From Vogesella sp. XCS3 (GTDB lineage Bacteria > Pseudomonadota > Gammaproteobacteria > Burkholderiales > Chromobacteriaceae): 64,000 nt of DNA. Where the stretch lies: positions 1,487,501-1,551,500 of the forward strand of contig NZ_CP085530.1 in NCBI RefSeq assembly GCF_020616155.1, in the 5' to 3' direction. A program made the position numbers and the translations under genes. The notes under the pieces are model-generated. The model was not told the origin of the DNA, did no database searches, and was given only the letters and a program-made list of their open reading frames with translations. This document shows positions 33,883-42,273 of this stretch, in pieces. Each line of letters starts with the position of its first letter. Position 1 is the first letter of the stretch.

Positions 33883-34677
33883 ATGCTGATCCATCCTCAG
33901 TTTGACCCCGTCGCCATCCACCTGGGCCCGCTGGCCGTGCACTGGTACGGCCTGATGTACCTGCTGGGCTTTGGCCTGTTCCTGTGGCTGGGCAATCTGC
34001 GCGTGAAAAGCCAGCCGTGGAGCGGCTGGAGCGCCAAGGACCTGGACGACTTTCTCACCTGGGCAGTACTGGGTGTGGTGGTGGGCGGCCGCCTGGGCGA
34101 AGTGCTGTTCTACCAGCCCGGCTACTACCTGCAACACCCGGCAGAAATCCTGATGGTGTGGAAAGGCGGCATGAGCTTCCACGGCGGCTTTATCGGCGTA
34201 CTGGTAGCCATGGCGCTGTTTGCGCGCAAGCAAGGCAGCAGTTTCTGGCGGGTAGCCGACTTTGTTGCCCCGCTGGTGCCCACCGGGTTGGCCGCAGGCC
34301 GCGTCGGCAACTTTATCAATGGCGAATTGTGGGGCCGCGTGGCACCGGCCGATCTGCCGTGGGCGATGATTTTCCCGCGCGTAGACATGCTGCCGCGCCA
34401 CCCGTCGCAGCTGTATCAGGCGCTGCTGGAAGGCCTGGCGCTGTTTGTCATCCTGTGGCTGTTCTCGGCACGCCGCCGCCCGGTGGGCCAGGTGTCGGCG
34501 GTGTTCCTGATCGGCTACGGCAGCTTCCGTTTCATCGCCGAATACTTCCGCACCCCGGACGCCGGCATCTTCGGCCAGTCCGACGTAATCAGCATGGGCC
34601 AATGGCTGAGCCTGCCGATGATCGTGGCCGGTATCGCGCTGTACCGCTGGGCAGCGCGCCAGCCGCAAACTGCTTGA
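33883..34677 (+). CDS. lgt: Prolipoprotein diacylglyceryl transferase
   Basis: The 264-aa inner-membrane enzyme attaches diacylglycerol to the lipobox cysteine of prolipoproteins. It shows HGGFIG (about 103-108) and the Lgt signature [14 protein letters not shown], with about seven hydrophobic segments. It starts with [23 protein letters not shown], as in relatives. The 220-bp gap to ilvD (33663-33882) must hold both promoters; I could not pick a clear one. Confidence 0.96.
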   Translation: MLIHPQFDPVAIHLGPLAVHWYGLMYLLGFGLFLWLGNLRVKSQPWSGWSAKDLDDFLTWAVLGVVVGGRLGEVLFYQPGYYLQHPAEILMVWKGGMSFHGGFIGVLVAMALFARKQGSSFWRVADFVAPLVPTGLAAGRVGNFINGELWGRVAPADLPWAMIFPRVDMLPRHPSQLYQALLEGLALFVILWLFSARRRPVGQVSAVFLIGYGSFRFIAEYFRTPDAGIFGQSDVISMGQWLSLPMIVAGIALYRWAARQPQTA

Positions 34678-34687
34678 GGAGCCTGCG

Positions 34688-35029
34688 ATGAAAGCCATCG
34701 TTCCCCTGCTGCTGTGCAGCCTGCTGGCCGGCTGCGCCACCTACCAGTGGCGCCACGGCGACGGCACCCGCAACTTTGACGCCGAAAGCTACCCGTGCAA
34801 ACAGGAGGCCGCCAAAGCCTTCCCGCCGGACATGCGCGAACGCGTGGCGCGCGCTGCGTCGTTCCAGCCGCCGCGGCAGATCTGCGGCGCCAACAACCAG
34901 TGCACATGGACACCGGGCTATTGGGAGCCCGAGCGCCGCGAAAGCTTCGATGCCAACGCCGAGCAGCGCGAAGACATGTACAGCAGCTGCATGAAAGCCA
35001 AAGGCTGGGCCTACATACGCGTGGATTAA
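34688..35029 (+). CDS. Small putative lipoprotein
   Basis: The 113-aa protein has a lipoprotein signal with LLAGC at about residues 12-16, so Cys16 would be lipidated. The rest is short, with four further cysteines (KQEAAK, ICGANNQC, SSCMKAKG regions) and a W-rich GYWEPERRE segment. AGGAG lies before the ATG, 10 bases after lgt. Function unknown. Confidence 0.8.
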   Translation: MKAIVPLLLCSLLAGCATYQWRHGDGTRNFDAESYPCKQEAAKAFPPDMRERVARAASFQPPRQICGANNQCTWTPGYWEPERRESFDANAEQREDMYSSCMKAKGWAYIRVD

Positions 35030-35057
35030 GCGACTGGCGCAAGGTTGGCCGCAACGA

Positions 35058-35087
35058 ACAAGGCCCTGCCGCATGGCAGGGCCTTGT
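35058..35087 (+). terminator. Terminator between the lipoprotein gene and the Lrp-type regulator
   Basis: A 12-bp perfect stem (CAAGGCCCTGCC with GGCAGGGCCTTG) around a short loop is followed by TTGTTTT on the plus strand. It serves the lgt-lipoprotein transcript and may also stop the convergent regulator transcript. Confidence 0.85.
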
Positions 35088-35124
35088 TGTTTTACCCGGC
35101 ACCATTCTGGTCGACCGCCAGCGT

Positions 35125-35568
35125 CTAGCGCGGCGGGCACACCGGCCGCGCCGATAGCGGCGTAGACAGAATAATGCTGGTACGCGTCTCGCCCAGGTCG
35201 TTCAGGTGCGATACCAGCAATTCCAGATGCTGCACGTCGCGCGCCAGCACCCGAAACACGTAGGAGTCCACCCCGGTCACGTGGTGGCACTCCTGCACCT
35301 CCGGCATGGCAGCCAACCTGTCCAGCAGGGTTTTCTTGGCCGGCTGCGGCACGGTAATGCCCACCAGCGCAGACAGCGCGTAGCCCGCCTTCAGCGGCGC
35401 CACCACCGCGTGGTAGCCGCGAATCACCCCCGCCTCTTCCAGCCGCTTGACGCGCTCCGACACCGCCGGCACCGACAAACCCACCGCTTGCGCCAGCTCG
35501 GTCAGCGACTGGCGGGCGTTGTCCTGCAGCGCGGCCAGAATGGCCCACGATTTGGCATCCACTTCCAT
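35125..35568 (-). CDS. Lrp/AsnC-family transcriptional regulator
   Basis: The 147-aa protein has an N-terminal helix-turn-helix (ILAALQDNARQSLTELAQAVGLSVPAVSERVKRLEEAGVIRGY) and a C-terminal ligand-binding RAM domain (VTGVDSYVFRVLARDVQHLE). It lies divergent from a LysE-type exporter, so it probably controls that gene in response to an amino acid. Confidence 0.92.
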   Translation of the reverse strand: MEVDAKSWAILAALQDNARQSLTELAQAVGLSVPAVSERVKRLEEAGVIRGYHAVVAPLKAGYALSALVGITVPQPAKKTLLDRLAAMPEVQECHHVTGVDSYVFRVLARDVQHLELLVSHLNDLGETRTSIILSTPLSARPVCPPR

Positions 35569-35689
35569 TTGTTAAGCCCTTCTGCCATCTGGCCTGATTT
35601 TCTTAGGCCAGCATAGCGCATCGCCTGCATCTCGGCATGGGCAACCGCGCCACGCCGCGTCACACTATGCAGCAGCAAAGGAGAACACC

Positions 35690-36304
35690 ATGAGCCTGTT
35701 TCTGGAAGCGGCCGCCATCGGGCTGGCCATTGCCGCACCGGTCGGCCCCATCGGCCTGCTGTGCATCGAACGCACGCTGCGCCGTGGCCCGGCGGCCGGA
35801 TTTGTCACCGGCCTGGGCGCCGCCAGCGCCGATGGCCTGTACGCCAGCGCCGGTGCCGCCGGCATGGGCACCCTGCTGCACACCCTTAGCGCCATCGCCA
35901 CGCCGCTGGCGCTGGCCGGTAGCGCGCTGCTGCTGTACATGGGCGTGGGCACGCTGCGCCGCGCCGCGGCCAACCATGCCGCCCGCGCCAGCGAAGGCGG
36001 CGGGCTGGCCATGGCTTATCTGTCGGCGCTGGGGCTGACGCTGAGCAACCCGATGACCATCCTGTCGTTTATTGCAGTCTTTGCCAGCCTGGCTGGCGGC
36101 CAACACACCACGCCGGCACAGGCCGCGCTGATGGTGGCCGGCGTGTTTGCCGGCTCGGCGCTGTGGTGGCTGTTGCTGGCCTACGGCGGCGGGCGCCTGC
36201 TGGCGCGGCTGGGGCCCGCCGGGCAACAGCGCATCAACCAGCTATGCGGCGTGCTGCTGATCGGCTTTGCCGTGCTGATGGCGTGGCGCACGCTGGCAGG
36301 CTAA
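35690..36304 (+). CDS. LysE-family amino acid exporter
   Basis: The 204-aa membrane protein has about six hydrophobic segments and the LysE/RhtB pattern: PVGPIGLLCIERTLRRGPAAGFVTGLGAASADGLYA, then SNPMTILSFIAVFASL. AAAGGAG lies before the ATG. Divergent from the Lrp-type regulator, as lysE is from its regulator in other bacteria. The exported substrate is not evident. Confidence 0.9.
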   Translation: MSLFLEAAAIGLAIAAPVGPIGLLCIERTLRRGPAAGFVTGLGAASADGLYASAGAAGMGTLLHTLSAIATPLALAGSALLLYMGVGTLRRAAANHAARASEGGGLAMAYLSALGLTLSNPMTILSFIAVFASLAGGQHTTPAQAALMVAGVFAGSALWWLLLAYGGGRLLARLGPAGQQRINQLCGVLLIGFAVLMAWRTLAG

Positions 36305-36413
36305 ACACGGATAACAAGCACCACGAACAGCTGCAGGCAGCGCACCTAGCTAGGGGGGCGCAAAGGTACGGCCAGGCAACACAAAACAGGCTCAGGCGTT
36401 TTGTTAGCGGTGT

Positions 36414-37292
36414 CTATGGCGCCAGGCTATCCAGCTGCAGAAAGGCACGCATGCTGCTGCCGGGTGCTTTGTCGCGGTGACGGATGCACCACAGCGTGCG
36501 CTGTAGCGGCGGCAAGGCCGTTTGCAATGGCACCAGCGCGCCGCTGTCCAGCAGCTCGGCCACCACGCGGCGCGACAGGCAGCTCACGCCCAGCCCGGCC
36601 GCCACCGCCCGCTTGATGGCCTCCGAATCGCCCAGCTCCATTTCCACATTCAGGCTGCCCAGGTGCGGCAGCAACACGCGCTCCACTTCCTCGCGGGTGC
36701 CGGAACCCGCCTCTCGCAGCAGCCACGGCGCGGCGGCCAGTTCGGCCAGGCCAACCTGCCGCCCGGCCAGCGGGTGGTTGGCCGCCGCAAACACCAGCAA
36801 CTCGTCCTGCTGCCAAGGCAGGCTGTGCAGCGCCGGGTGGTGGCTCGGGCCTTCGATCAGGCCGAAGTCGGCTTGTAGCGCCGCCACCGCCGCCACGATG
36901 TCGCGGGTATTGGCCACCTGCAGGCTGACGCGGCAGTGCGGCCAACGTTGCCGCAAGGTGGCCAGCCGCTGCGGCAACAAGTAGTTGGCAATGGTGGTAC
37001 TGGCCCCCAGCCGCAGCGACAGCGCCGCCTCGCCGAACAGGTCCTGCAAGGCCGCGGCTTCGTCCAGCAGCGTCCGCGCCCGGGGCAACAGGGCACGGCC
37101 GTGTTCGTTCAGCTGTAGGCCACGGCCGATACGGTCGAACAAGGGCACGCCCAATGCCTGCTCCAGCTGCGCCAGCGCCTGGCTGGCGGCCGATTGCGAC
37201 AGCGCCACCTCGGCGGCAGCACGGGTGACCGACTCGCAAGTGGCCACGGCGGCAAACACTTCCAGTTCGCGCAGCGATAGTCTTAGCGCCAT
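36414..37292 (-). CDS. LysR-family transcriptional regulator
   Basis: The 292-aa protein has the LysR helix-turn-helix (LRELEVFAAVATCESVTRAAAEVALSQSAASQALAQLE) and a C-terminal co-inducer domain. It is divergent from the YeiH-type permease gene with a 98-bp AT-rich interval, the usual layout of YeiE/CmpR-type regulators and their target. It would regulate that gene. The spacer holds AT-rich half-site-like repeats, none convincing. Confidence 0.92.
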   Translation of the reverse strand: MALRLSLRELEVFAAVATCESVTRAAAEVALSQSAASQALAQLEQALGVPLFDRIGRGLQLNEHGRALLPRARTLLDEAAALQDLFGEAALSLRLGASTTIANYLLPQRLATLRQRWPHCRVSLQVANTRDIVAAVAALQADFGLIEGPSHHPALHSLPWQQDELLVFAAANHPLAGRQVGLAELAAAPWLLREAGSGTREEVERVLLPHLGSLNVEMELGDSEAIKRAVAAGLGVSCLSRRVVAELLDSGALVPLQTALPPLQRTLWCIRHRDKAPGSSMRAFLQLDSLAP

Positions 37293-37390
37293 AATTAATC
37301 GGTTTTAGTGATCGGTACCATTCATATTATCCGTTTTACCACTGAATAGCAGCCCACTAAGCTTGGCTTATTCATGGAGGTAATAACGAT

Positions 37391-38395
37391 ATGAAGATTC
37401 TGGATAAACAACACGGCCTGCTGCTGGCACTGGCACTGGCGCTGGCCTCGCTGTGGCTGGCCACCCTGCCGTGGTTGGCCGCGCACGGCGTATCTGCCCT
37501 CACCGTGGCCATGCTGCTGGGCATGCTGGCGGCCAACCTGGGCCCGCGCCACACCCGGCCGGCGCCGGCCACGCTGGCACTCTGTAAAACCACGCTGCTG
37601 CGCACCGGCATCGTCCTGTTCGGCCTGCGCCTGACGCTGGGCGAGCTGGGCCAGCTAGGCCCCACCGTGTGGCTGATCGACGCCGCAGTGCTGGGCAGCA
37701 CCTTCGCGCTGGCGCTGTGGGCCGGCCCGCGCCTGGGGCTGGACCGTGAAAGCAGCGTGCTGATCGGCGCCGGTAGCGCCATCTGCGGCGCCGCCGCGGT
37801 GATGGCGGCGCAGCCGGTAATCCGCGCCAGCGGCGAGCGCGCCAGCCTGGCGGTGGCCGGCGTAGTGCTATTCGGCAGCCTCGCCATGCTGCTGTACCCG
37901 GCGGCCTACCCGCTGCTGGCCAGCCTGGGCGTCAGTGATACCGCCTACGGTGTGATGACCGGCTCCACCCTGCACGAAGTAGCGCAAGTGGTGGCCGCCG
38001 GCAAGGCGGTAAGCGACCAAGCGGCCAACGCCGCCGTGCTCACCAAAATGCTGCGCGTGATGATGCTGGCGCCGTTCCTGTTGCTGCTAGCAGCTTGGTG
38101 GCAACGCCGCCAGCCGCAGGCGCACGGCCAGCGCGGCCGCATCACCATACCGTGGTTTGCTTTTGGTTTTGTGGCGATGGTGGCGCTGAACAGCAGCGGC
38201 TGGCTGCCGGCCAGCGTGGTGGCTCCACTGCAGCAGCTGACCACCCTGCTGCTGGCCACTGCCATGGCCGCGCTGGGGCTGGACACCCGCGCCAGCGCCA
38301 TCCGCGCCGCCGGCTGGCAACCGCTGCTGCTGGCCGGGCTGCTGTTTGGCTGGCTGATGCTGGGCGGCGGGCTGTTTAACTGGCTGCTGGGCTGA
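37391..38395 (+). CDS. YeiH/UPF0324-family inner-membrane protein (putative sulfate/sulfonate-related exporter)
   Basis: The 334-aa protein has ten or so hydrophobic segments and the UPF0324 pattern: LLRTGIVLFGLRLTL, LIGAGSAICGAAAVMAAQPVI, and GSTLHEVAQVVAAG. E. coli YeiH is linked to the LysR regulator YeiE in the same way. The substrate is not established from sequence. Confidence 0.9.
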   Translation: MKILDKQHGLLLALALALASLWLATLPWLAAHGVSALTVAMLLGMLAANLGPRHTRPAPATLALCKTTLLRTGIVLFGLRLTLGELGQLGPTVWLIDAAVLGSTFALALWAGPRLGLDRESSVLIGAGSAICGAAAVMAAQPVIRASGERASLAVAGVVLFGSLAMLLYPAAYPLLASLGVSDTAYGVMTGSTLHEVAQVVAAGKAVSDQAANAAVLTKMLRVMMLAPFLLLLAAWWQRRQPQAHGQRGRITIPWFAFGFVAMVALNSSGWLPASVVAPLQQLTTLLLATAMAALGLDTRASAIRAAGWQPLLLAGLLFGWLMLGGGLFNWLLG

Positions 38396-38407
38396 GGGGT
38401 TTATAAA

Positions 38408-38454
38408 GTGGTAGCCCGGATACGCCGCAGGCGCATCCGGGTAAATGGCTACCA
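38408..38454. repeat. REP-like imperfect palindrome
   Basis: GTAGCCCGGAT and ATCCGGGTA flank a GCCGCAGGC core, with an outer GTAGCC/GGCTAC pair, a typical REP-type palindrome. It lies just after the YeiH-type gene and overlaps the end of a possible small minus-strand gene. Only one copy is seen in this window. Confidence 0.6.
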
Positions 38455-38589
38455 ATAAAAGTAGGAATACAGCGTTATGCCCAGCAGCGTCATCAGCAGA
38501 ACAAGCACGATCCAAGTCTTGTCCAGCTTGTGTTCGAGATAAGCCGGCAACAGCACTTCCAGCAGATAGCGGGCTAGCCCGTGCAACAC
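38449..38589 (-). CDS. Possible 46-aa single-TM protein
   Basis: On the minus strand a frame from a GTG at 38589 encodes VLHGLARYLLEVLLPAYL, then DKTW and a hydrophobic segment ending in YFYW. The frame is also open upstream of this GTG. A well-placed AGGAGGAG with ATG at about 38608 lies in another frame that stops after 12 codons. So either the true start is unusual or a one-base shift has broken the gene. It lies between convergent/tandem genes with no other content. Confidence 0.35.
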   Translation of the reverse strand: MLHGLARYLLEVLLPAYLEHKLDKTWIVLVLLMTLLGITLYSYFYW

Positions 38590-38701
38590 GCCAACACACC
38601 ACTCGATGACATTACTCCTCCTGATATCCTGTCAGAACGGCACCCGCGCCAATAGCCTAACCCGCCTCCGGTCTTACGGTTGCTACCCCGCACACCGCAC
38701 A

Positions 38702-41044
38702 TCACCGCCAGCGCCGCAGCAGCAGCGCGTTGCTGACCACCGACACCGAGCTGAGCGCCATGGCAGCGCCGGCCAGTACCGGGTTGAGCAGGCCCAGCGC
38801 GGCCAGCGGGATGCCCAGCACGTTGTAGACAAAGGCGAAGAACAGGTTCTGGCGGATCTTGCCCAGCGTGGCGCGCGCCAGGCGCAGCGCGTCGGCCAGG
38901 TGCTGCAGGTTGCCGTGCATCAGCGTGACATCCGCCGTGTCGATGGCGATGTCGGCACCGGCGCCCATGGCAAAGCTGACGTCGGCTACCGCCAGCGCCG
39001 GGGCGTCGTTGATGCCGTCGCCTACCATCGCCACACGGCGGCCGGCGGCTTGCTGGCGCTGGATATAGGCGGCCTTGTCCTGCGGGCGCTGGCTGGCGTG
39101 CACCTCGGTAATGCCGGCGTCGGCAGCGATGGCGTCGGCGGTGGCCTGCTTGTCGCCGGTCAGCATCACTACCTGTACGCCCAGCGCCTGCAAGGCGGTG
39201 ACGGCAGCGGCGGAGCTTGGCCGCAAGCGGTCGGCCAGCGCCAGTAGCGCCAGCGGGGTATCACCGCTCGCCAGCGCCAGCACGGTCTTGCCCTGCGCGT
39301 ATAGCGCGGCAGCCTGCGGCGGCAGCTGGCCCAGCGCCCATTGCGGCTCGCCCAAACGGTAGGCCTGGCCGGCAATCTGGCCACGTACGCCGTAGCCGAT
39401 CTCACTATCAAAATCGGCCAGATGCGGCAGCGCCAGCTGGCGGGCGGCGGCGGCCTGTACGATGGCTTGCGCCAGCGGGTGCTCGGCGCCCTGCTCCAGC
39501 GTGGCGGCCAGCGTCAGCACGGCGTCGGGCTGGATGTCGGCCAGCGGGATGATGTCGGTCAGCTGCGGCTTGCCTTCGGTGAGGGTGCCGGTTTTGTCCA
39601 CCACCAGCAGGTCGATGTTGGCCGCGTGCTGCAAGGCAGCGGCGTGGCGGAACAGCATGCCGCGCCGCGCGCCCACGCCCACACCCACCATCACCGCAGT
39701 TGGCGTAGCCAGGCCCAGCGCGCACGGGCAGGCAATCACCAGCACTGCCACCGCGTGAATCAGCGCCTGTTGCCAATCGCCCAGCCACCAGGCGGTGGCC
39801 AGCAGCGCGAGCGTGGCGATGGCCAGTACTACCGGTACGAAGACGGCCGAAATGCGGTCGGCCAGCGCCTGGATCGGCGCCTTGCTGCCCTGCGCCTGCG
39901 CCACGGCGCGCACGATGGCGGCCAGCTGCGTGGCCTGGCCCACGCTGGTGGCGCGCACCTTCAGCATGCCGCCAGCGTTCTGGGTACCGGCGTACACGGT
40001 GTCGCCTTCGCCACGCGCTACCGGCAGGCTTTCGCCGCTGAGCGCGCTTTCGTCCAGCACCGCGCTGCCCGCCAGCACGGTGCCGTCTACCGCCAGCCGC
40101 TCGCCATGGCGCAGCACCACCACATCGCCGGGCAACAATTGGCCGATGGCGACTTCGTGCAGCTGGCCGTCGCATTCCACGCTGGCGGTCTTGGGCGACA
40201 GTGCCAGCAGCGCCTCGATGGCACCAGCGGTGCGGCGCTTGGCGCGGCTTTCCAGCAGCTTGCCCAGCAATACCAGCGTAATCACCGACACGCTGGCCTC
40301 GAAATACACGTGCTGGCTGTGGTCTGCGGCCAACGTTACCCACGCCGACAGCAGCCACGCCACGCTGGTGCCCAGCGCCACCAGCACGTCCATATTGGCC
40401 GCGCCGCTGCGCAGTGCGTGGTAGCCGCCGCGATAGAAACGCCAGCCGACGATGAATTGCACCGGCGCCGATAACGCCAGCTGCCATTCACGGGGTAACC
40501 AGCCATGATGGCCGCCGCCGAACATGGCCACCATCTCGCCCACAAACGGCAGCGTCAGCAGCAACGCCAGCGCAAACCAGGCCAGCTCGCGACGGTCGTC
40601 GTGCTGCGGCGTGGCCGGCGCGGCGTCATCCAGCACGCTGGCGCCAAAGCCGGCGCCCTGCACCACTGCTGCCAGTTGCTGCGGGGTATACAGGCCGCTG
40701 GCAAAGCGCAGCTGCGCGGTTTCGCTGGCCATATTGACGCTAGCCTGCACGCCGTGCTGGCGATTCAGTACTTTCTCGATACGTTGGCCGCAGGCAGCGC
40801 AGCTCATGCCGGTGAGCGCCAGTGTCAGCACCGCGTCCGGTACGGCAAAACCGGCGCGGGCGATGGCGTCCAGCACCTGTTGCGGCGTGGTTTGTTGCGG
40901 GTCGTAATCCAGGTCGGCGCTTTCGCTGGCAAAGCTGACACTGGCAGCCACGCCGGGCAGGCGGTTCAGCACTTTTTCGATGCGCAGCGCGCAGGCGGCG
41001 CAGCTCATGCCGCTGACGGGCAGGTGCAGATGGGCGGTATTCAT
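38702..41044 (-). CDS. copA: Copper-exporting P1B-type ATPase
   Basis: The 780-aa pump has two heavy-metal domains with GMSCAAC at 12-18 and 79-85, eight membrane helices with the transport CPC (IACPCALGLATP), phosphorylation site DKTGTLTEG, and GDGINDAPAL near the C-terminus. Substrate is Cu(I), moved from cytoplasm to periplasm. Start at 41044. The upstream 61-bp interval contains a CsoR-like palindrome. Length fits the two-domain CopA type. Confidence 0.96.
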   Translation of the reverse strand: MNTAHLHLPVSGMSCAACALRIEKVLNRLPGVAASVSFASESADLDYDPQQTTPQQVLDAIARAGFAVPDAVLTLALTGMSCAACGQRIEKVLNRQHGVQASVNMASETAQLRFASGLYTPQQLAAVVQGAGFGASVLDDAAPATPQHDDRRELAWFALALLLTLPFVGEMVAMFGGGHHGWLPREWQLALSAPVQFIVGWRFYRGGYHALRSGAANMDVLVALGTSVAWLLSAWVTLAADHSQHVYFEASVSVITLVLLGKLLESRAKRRTAGAIEALLALSPKTASVECDGQLHEVAIGQLLPGDVVVLRHGERLAVDGTVLAGSAVLDESALSGESLPVARGEGDTVYAGTQNAGGMLKVRATSVGQATQLAAIVRAVAQAQGSKAPIQALADRISAVFVPVVLAIATLALLATAWWLGDWQQALIHAVAVLVIACPCALGLATPTAVMVGVGVGARRGMLFRHAAALQHAANIDLLVVDKTGTLTEGKPQLTDIIPLADIQPDAVLTLAATLEQGAEHPLAQAIVQAAAARQLALPHLADFDSEIGYGVRGQIAGQAYRLGEPQWALGQLPPQAAALYAQGKTVLALASGDTPLALLALADRLRPSSAAAVTALQALGVQVVMLTGDKQATADAIAADAGITEVHASQRPQDKAAYIQRQQAAGRRVAMVGDGINDAPALAVADVSFAMGAGADIAIDTADVTLMHGNLQHLADALRLARATLGKIRQNLFFAFVYNVLGIPLAALGLLNPVLAGAAMALSSVSVVSNALLLRRWR

Positions 41045-41077
41045 CGGGTGTTACCGGTTAACTGACAGCACTATCGT

Positions 41078-41094
41078 ATACCCCACAGGGGTAT
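41078..41094 (-). promoter_or_regulatory. CsoR-like operator palindrome before copA
   Basis: ATACCCC-ACA-GGGGTAT is a perfect 7-bp inverted repeat 34 bases before the copA start. Such TACCCC/GGGGTA palindromes are typical of CsoR-type copper-sensor operators and unlike the MerR-type CueR site. No csoR gene is in this window. Confidence 0.6.
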
Positions 41095-41105
41095 TAAACA
41101 AGCCG

Positions 41106-42170
41106 CTACAGCCAACGCCTTCGCCAGAACACAATGCCGAGCCCCAAGGCAATGGCCGCCATCAGCGCGATGGCGTAGTAGTAGCCAAAGTGCCAATGCA
41201 GCTCGGGCATATTGTCGAAGTTCATGCCGTAGATACCGGCAATCAGCGTCAGCGGCATGAAAATAATGGTAATCACGGTGAGCACGCGCATCTGCACGTT
41301 CAGCCGGTTGGACTGTGCTGACATATACAGGTCCAGCATGCCGCCGATGGCTTCACGCGCGGCTTCCAGCGACTCGATCAGGTGCAGGGTGTGGTCGAAG
41401 GCATCGCGCAGATAGACCATGGTGTCGCGCTGGAAGAAGGCGTAATCGCCTCGCACCAGGGTATTGAGCACCTCGCGCAGCGGCACCAGGGCGCGGCGCA
41501 GGCGCATGGCGTCTTGCTTCTGGCGCTGGATGCGCGCCAGGATGAAGCGGTCGTGTCCACCCAGCACCTGGCGGTCCAGGTCTTCCACCCGCGCGTTGAA
41601 CTGGTCCAGCACGCCAAAGTAGTCGTCGATGATGGCGTCCAGCAGCGAGTAGCCCAGGTAGTCTGCACCCAGCTGGCGCACCAGCCCGCGCCCTGCCTGC
41701 AGCCGCTCGCGCAGGCTGGTGAATACGCCCAGCGGCTGGGTCTGGAAAGTCAGCACAAAGCCACTGCCTATCACCAGATACACCTGGTCGTGCACCAGGC
41801 GCTGGCCTTCCTGCTGGTAGCGATACACGCGGGTGGCAATAAACAGGTAGCTGCCGTAGTCGTCCACCTTTGGCCGCTGGCGAGTGTTGGCGATGTCTTC
41901 CAGCACCAGCGGGTGCAGGCCAAAGCGCTGCCCGATGGCTTGCAGTACGGCGGGGTCGGTCAGGCCGTACACATTGAGCCACAGGTTAGGCAGCTGCGCG
42001 CGGTGCGCCAGGCCTTCTTCTACCGTGGCAAAGCGCGTCTCCAGGTAGTCGTCTGCCGTGTATTCCACCAGCGAGATACTGCTGGCCACCGCCCCCTCTG
42101 CAGCGGTGGCCAGGGTGCCAGGGGCTTCACCCAGCGTGGGGTGACGCTGTTTCAGCTCGGGGTGGCGCAT
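41106..42170 (-). CDS. corA: CorA-family magnesium/cobalt transporter
   Basis: The 354-aa protein has a large cytoplasmic helical domain and two C-terminal membrane helices with the YGMNF selectivity motif between them, followed by MPELHWHFGYYYAI. It forms a pentameric Mg2+ channel. It lies just upstream of copA on the same strand, but the copA operator suggests separate control. Confidence 0.94.
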   Translation of the reverse strand: MRHPELKQRHPTLGEAPGTLATAAEGAVASSISLVEYTADDYLETRFATVEEGLAHRAQLPNLWLNVYGLTDPAVLQAIGQRFGLHPLVLEDIANTRQRPKVDDYGSYLFIATRVYRYQQEGQRLVHDQVYLVIGSGFVLTFQTQPLGVFTSLRERLQAGRGLVRQLGADYLGYSLLDAIIDDYFGVLDQFNARVEDLDRQVLGGHDRFILARIQRQKQDAMRLRRALVPLREVLNTLVRGDYAFFQRDTMVYLRDAFDHTLHLIESLEAAREAIGGMLDLYMSAQSNRLNVQMRVLTVITIIFMPLTLIAGIYGMNFDNMPELHWHFGYYYAIALMAAIALGLGIVFWRRRWL

Positions 42171-42204
42171 GGTTATCCTTTTCTAGACCTTGATACGTGA
42201 CAAA

Positions 42205-42222
42205 GCCGCACCGAAGTGCGGC
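42205..42222 (-). terminator. Terminator after ppx
   Basis: On the minus strand GCCGCAC-TTCG-GTGCGGC is followed by TTTGTC, about 50 bases after the ppx stop. Confidence 0.75.
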
Positions 42223-42273
42223 CAAGCCGGTTTGCAGCGGCCTGCGCCGCTACGGTTCATGTTGCCCGCGGTA

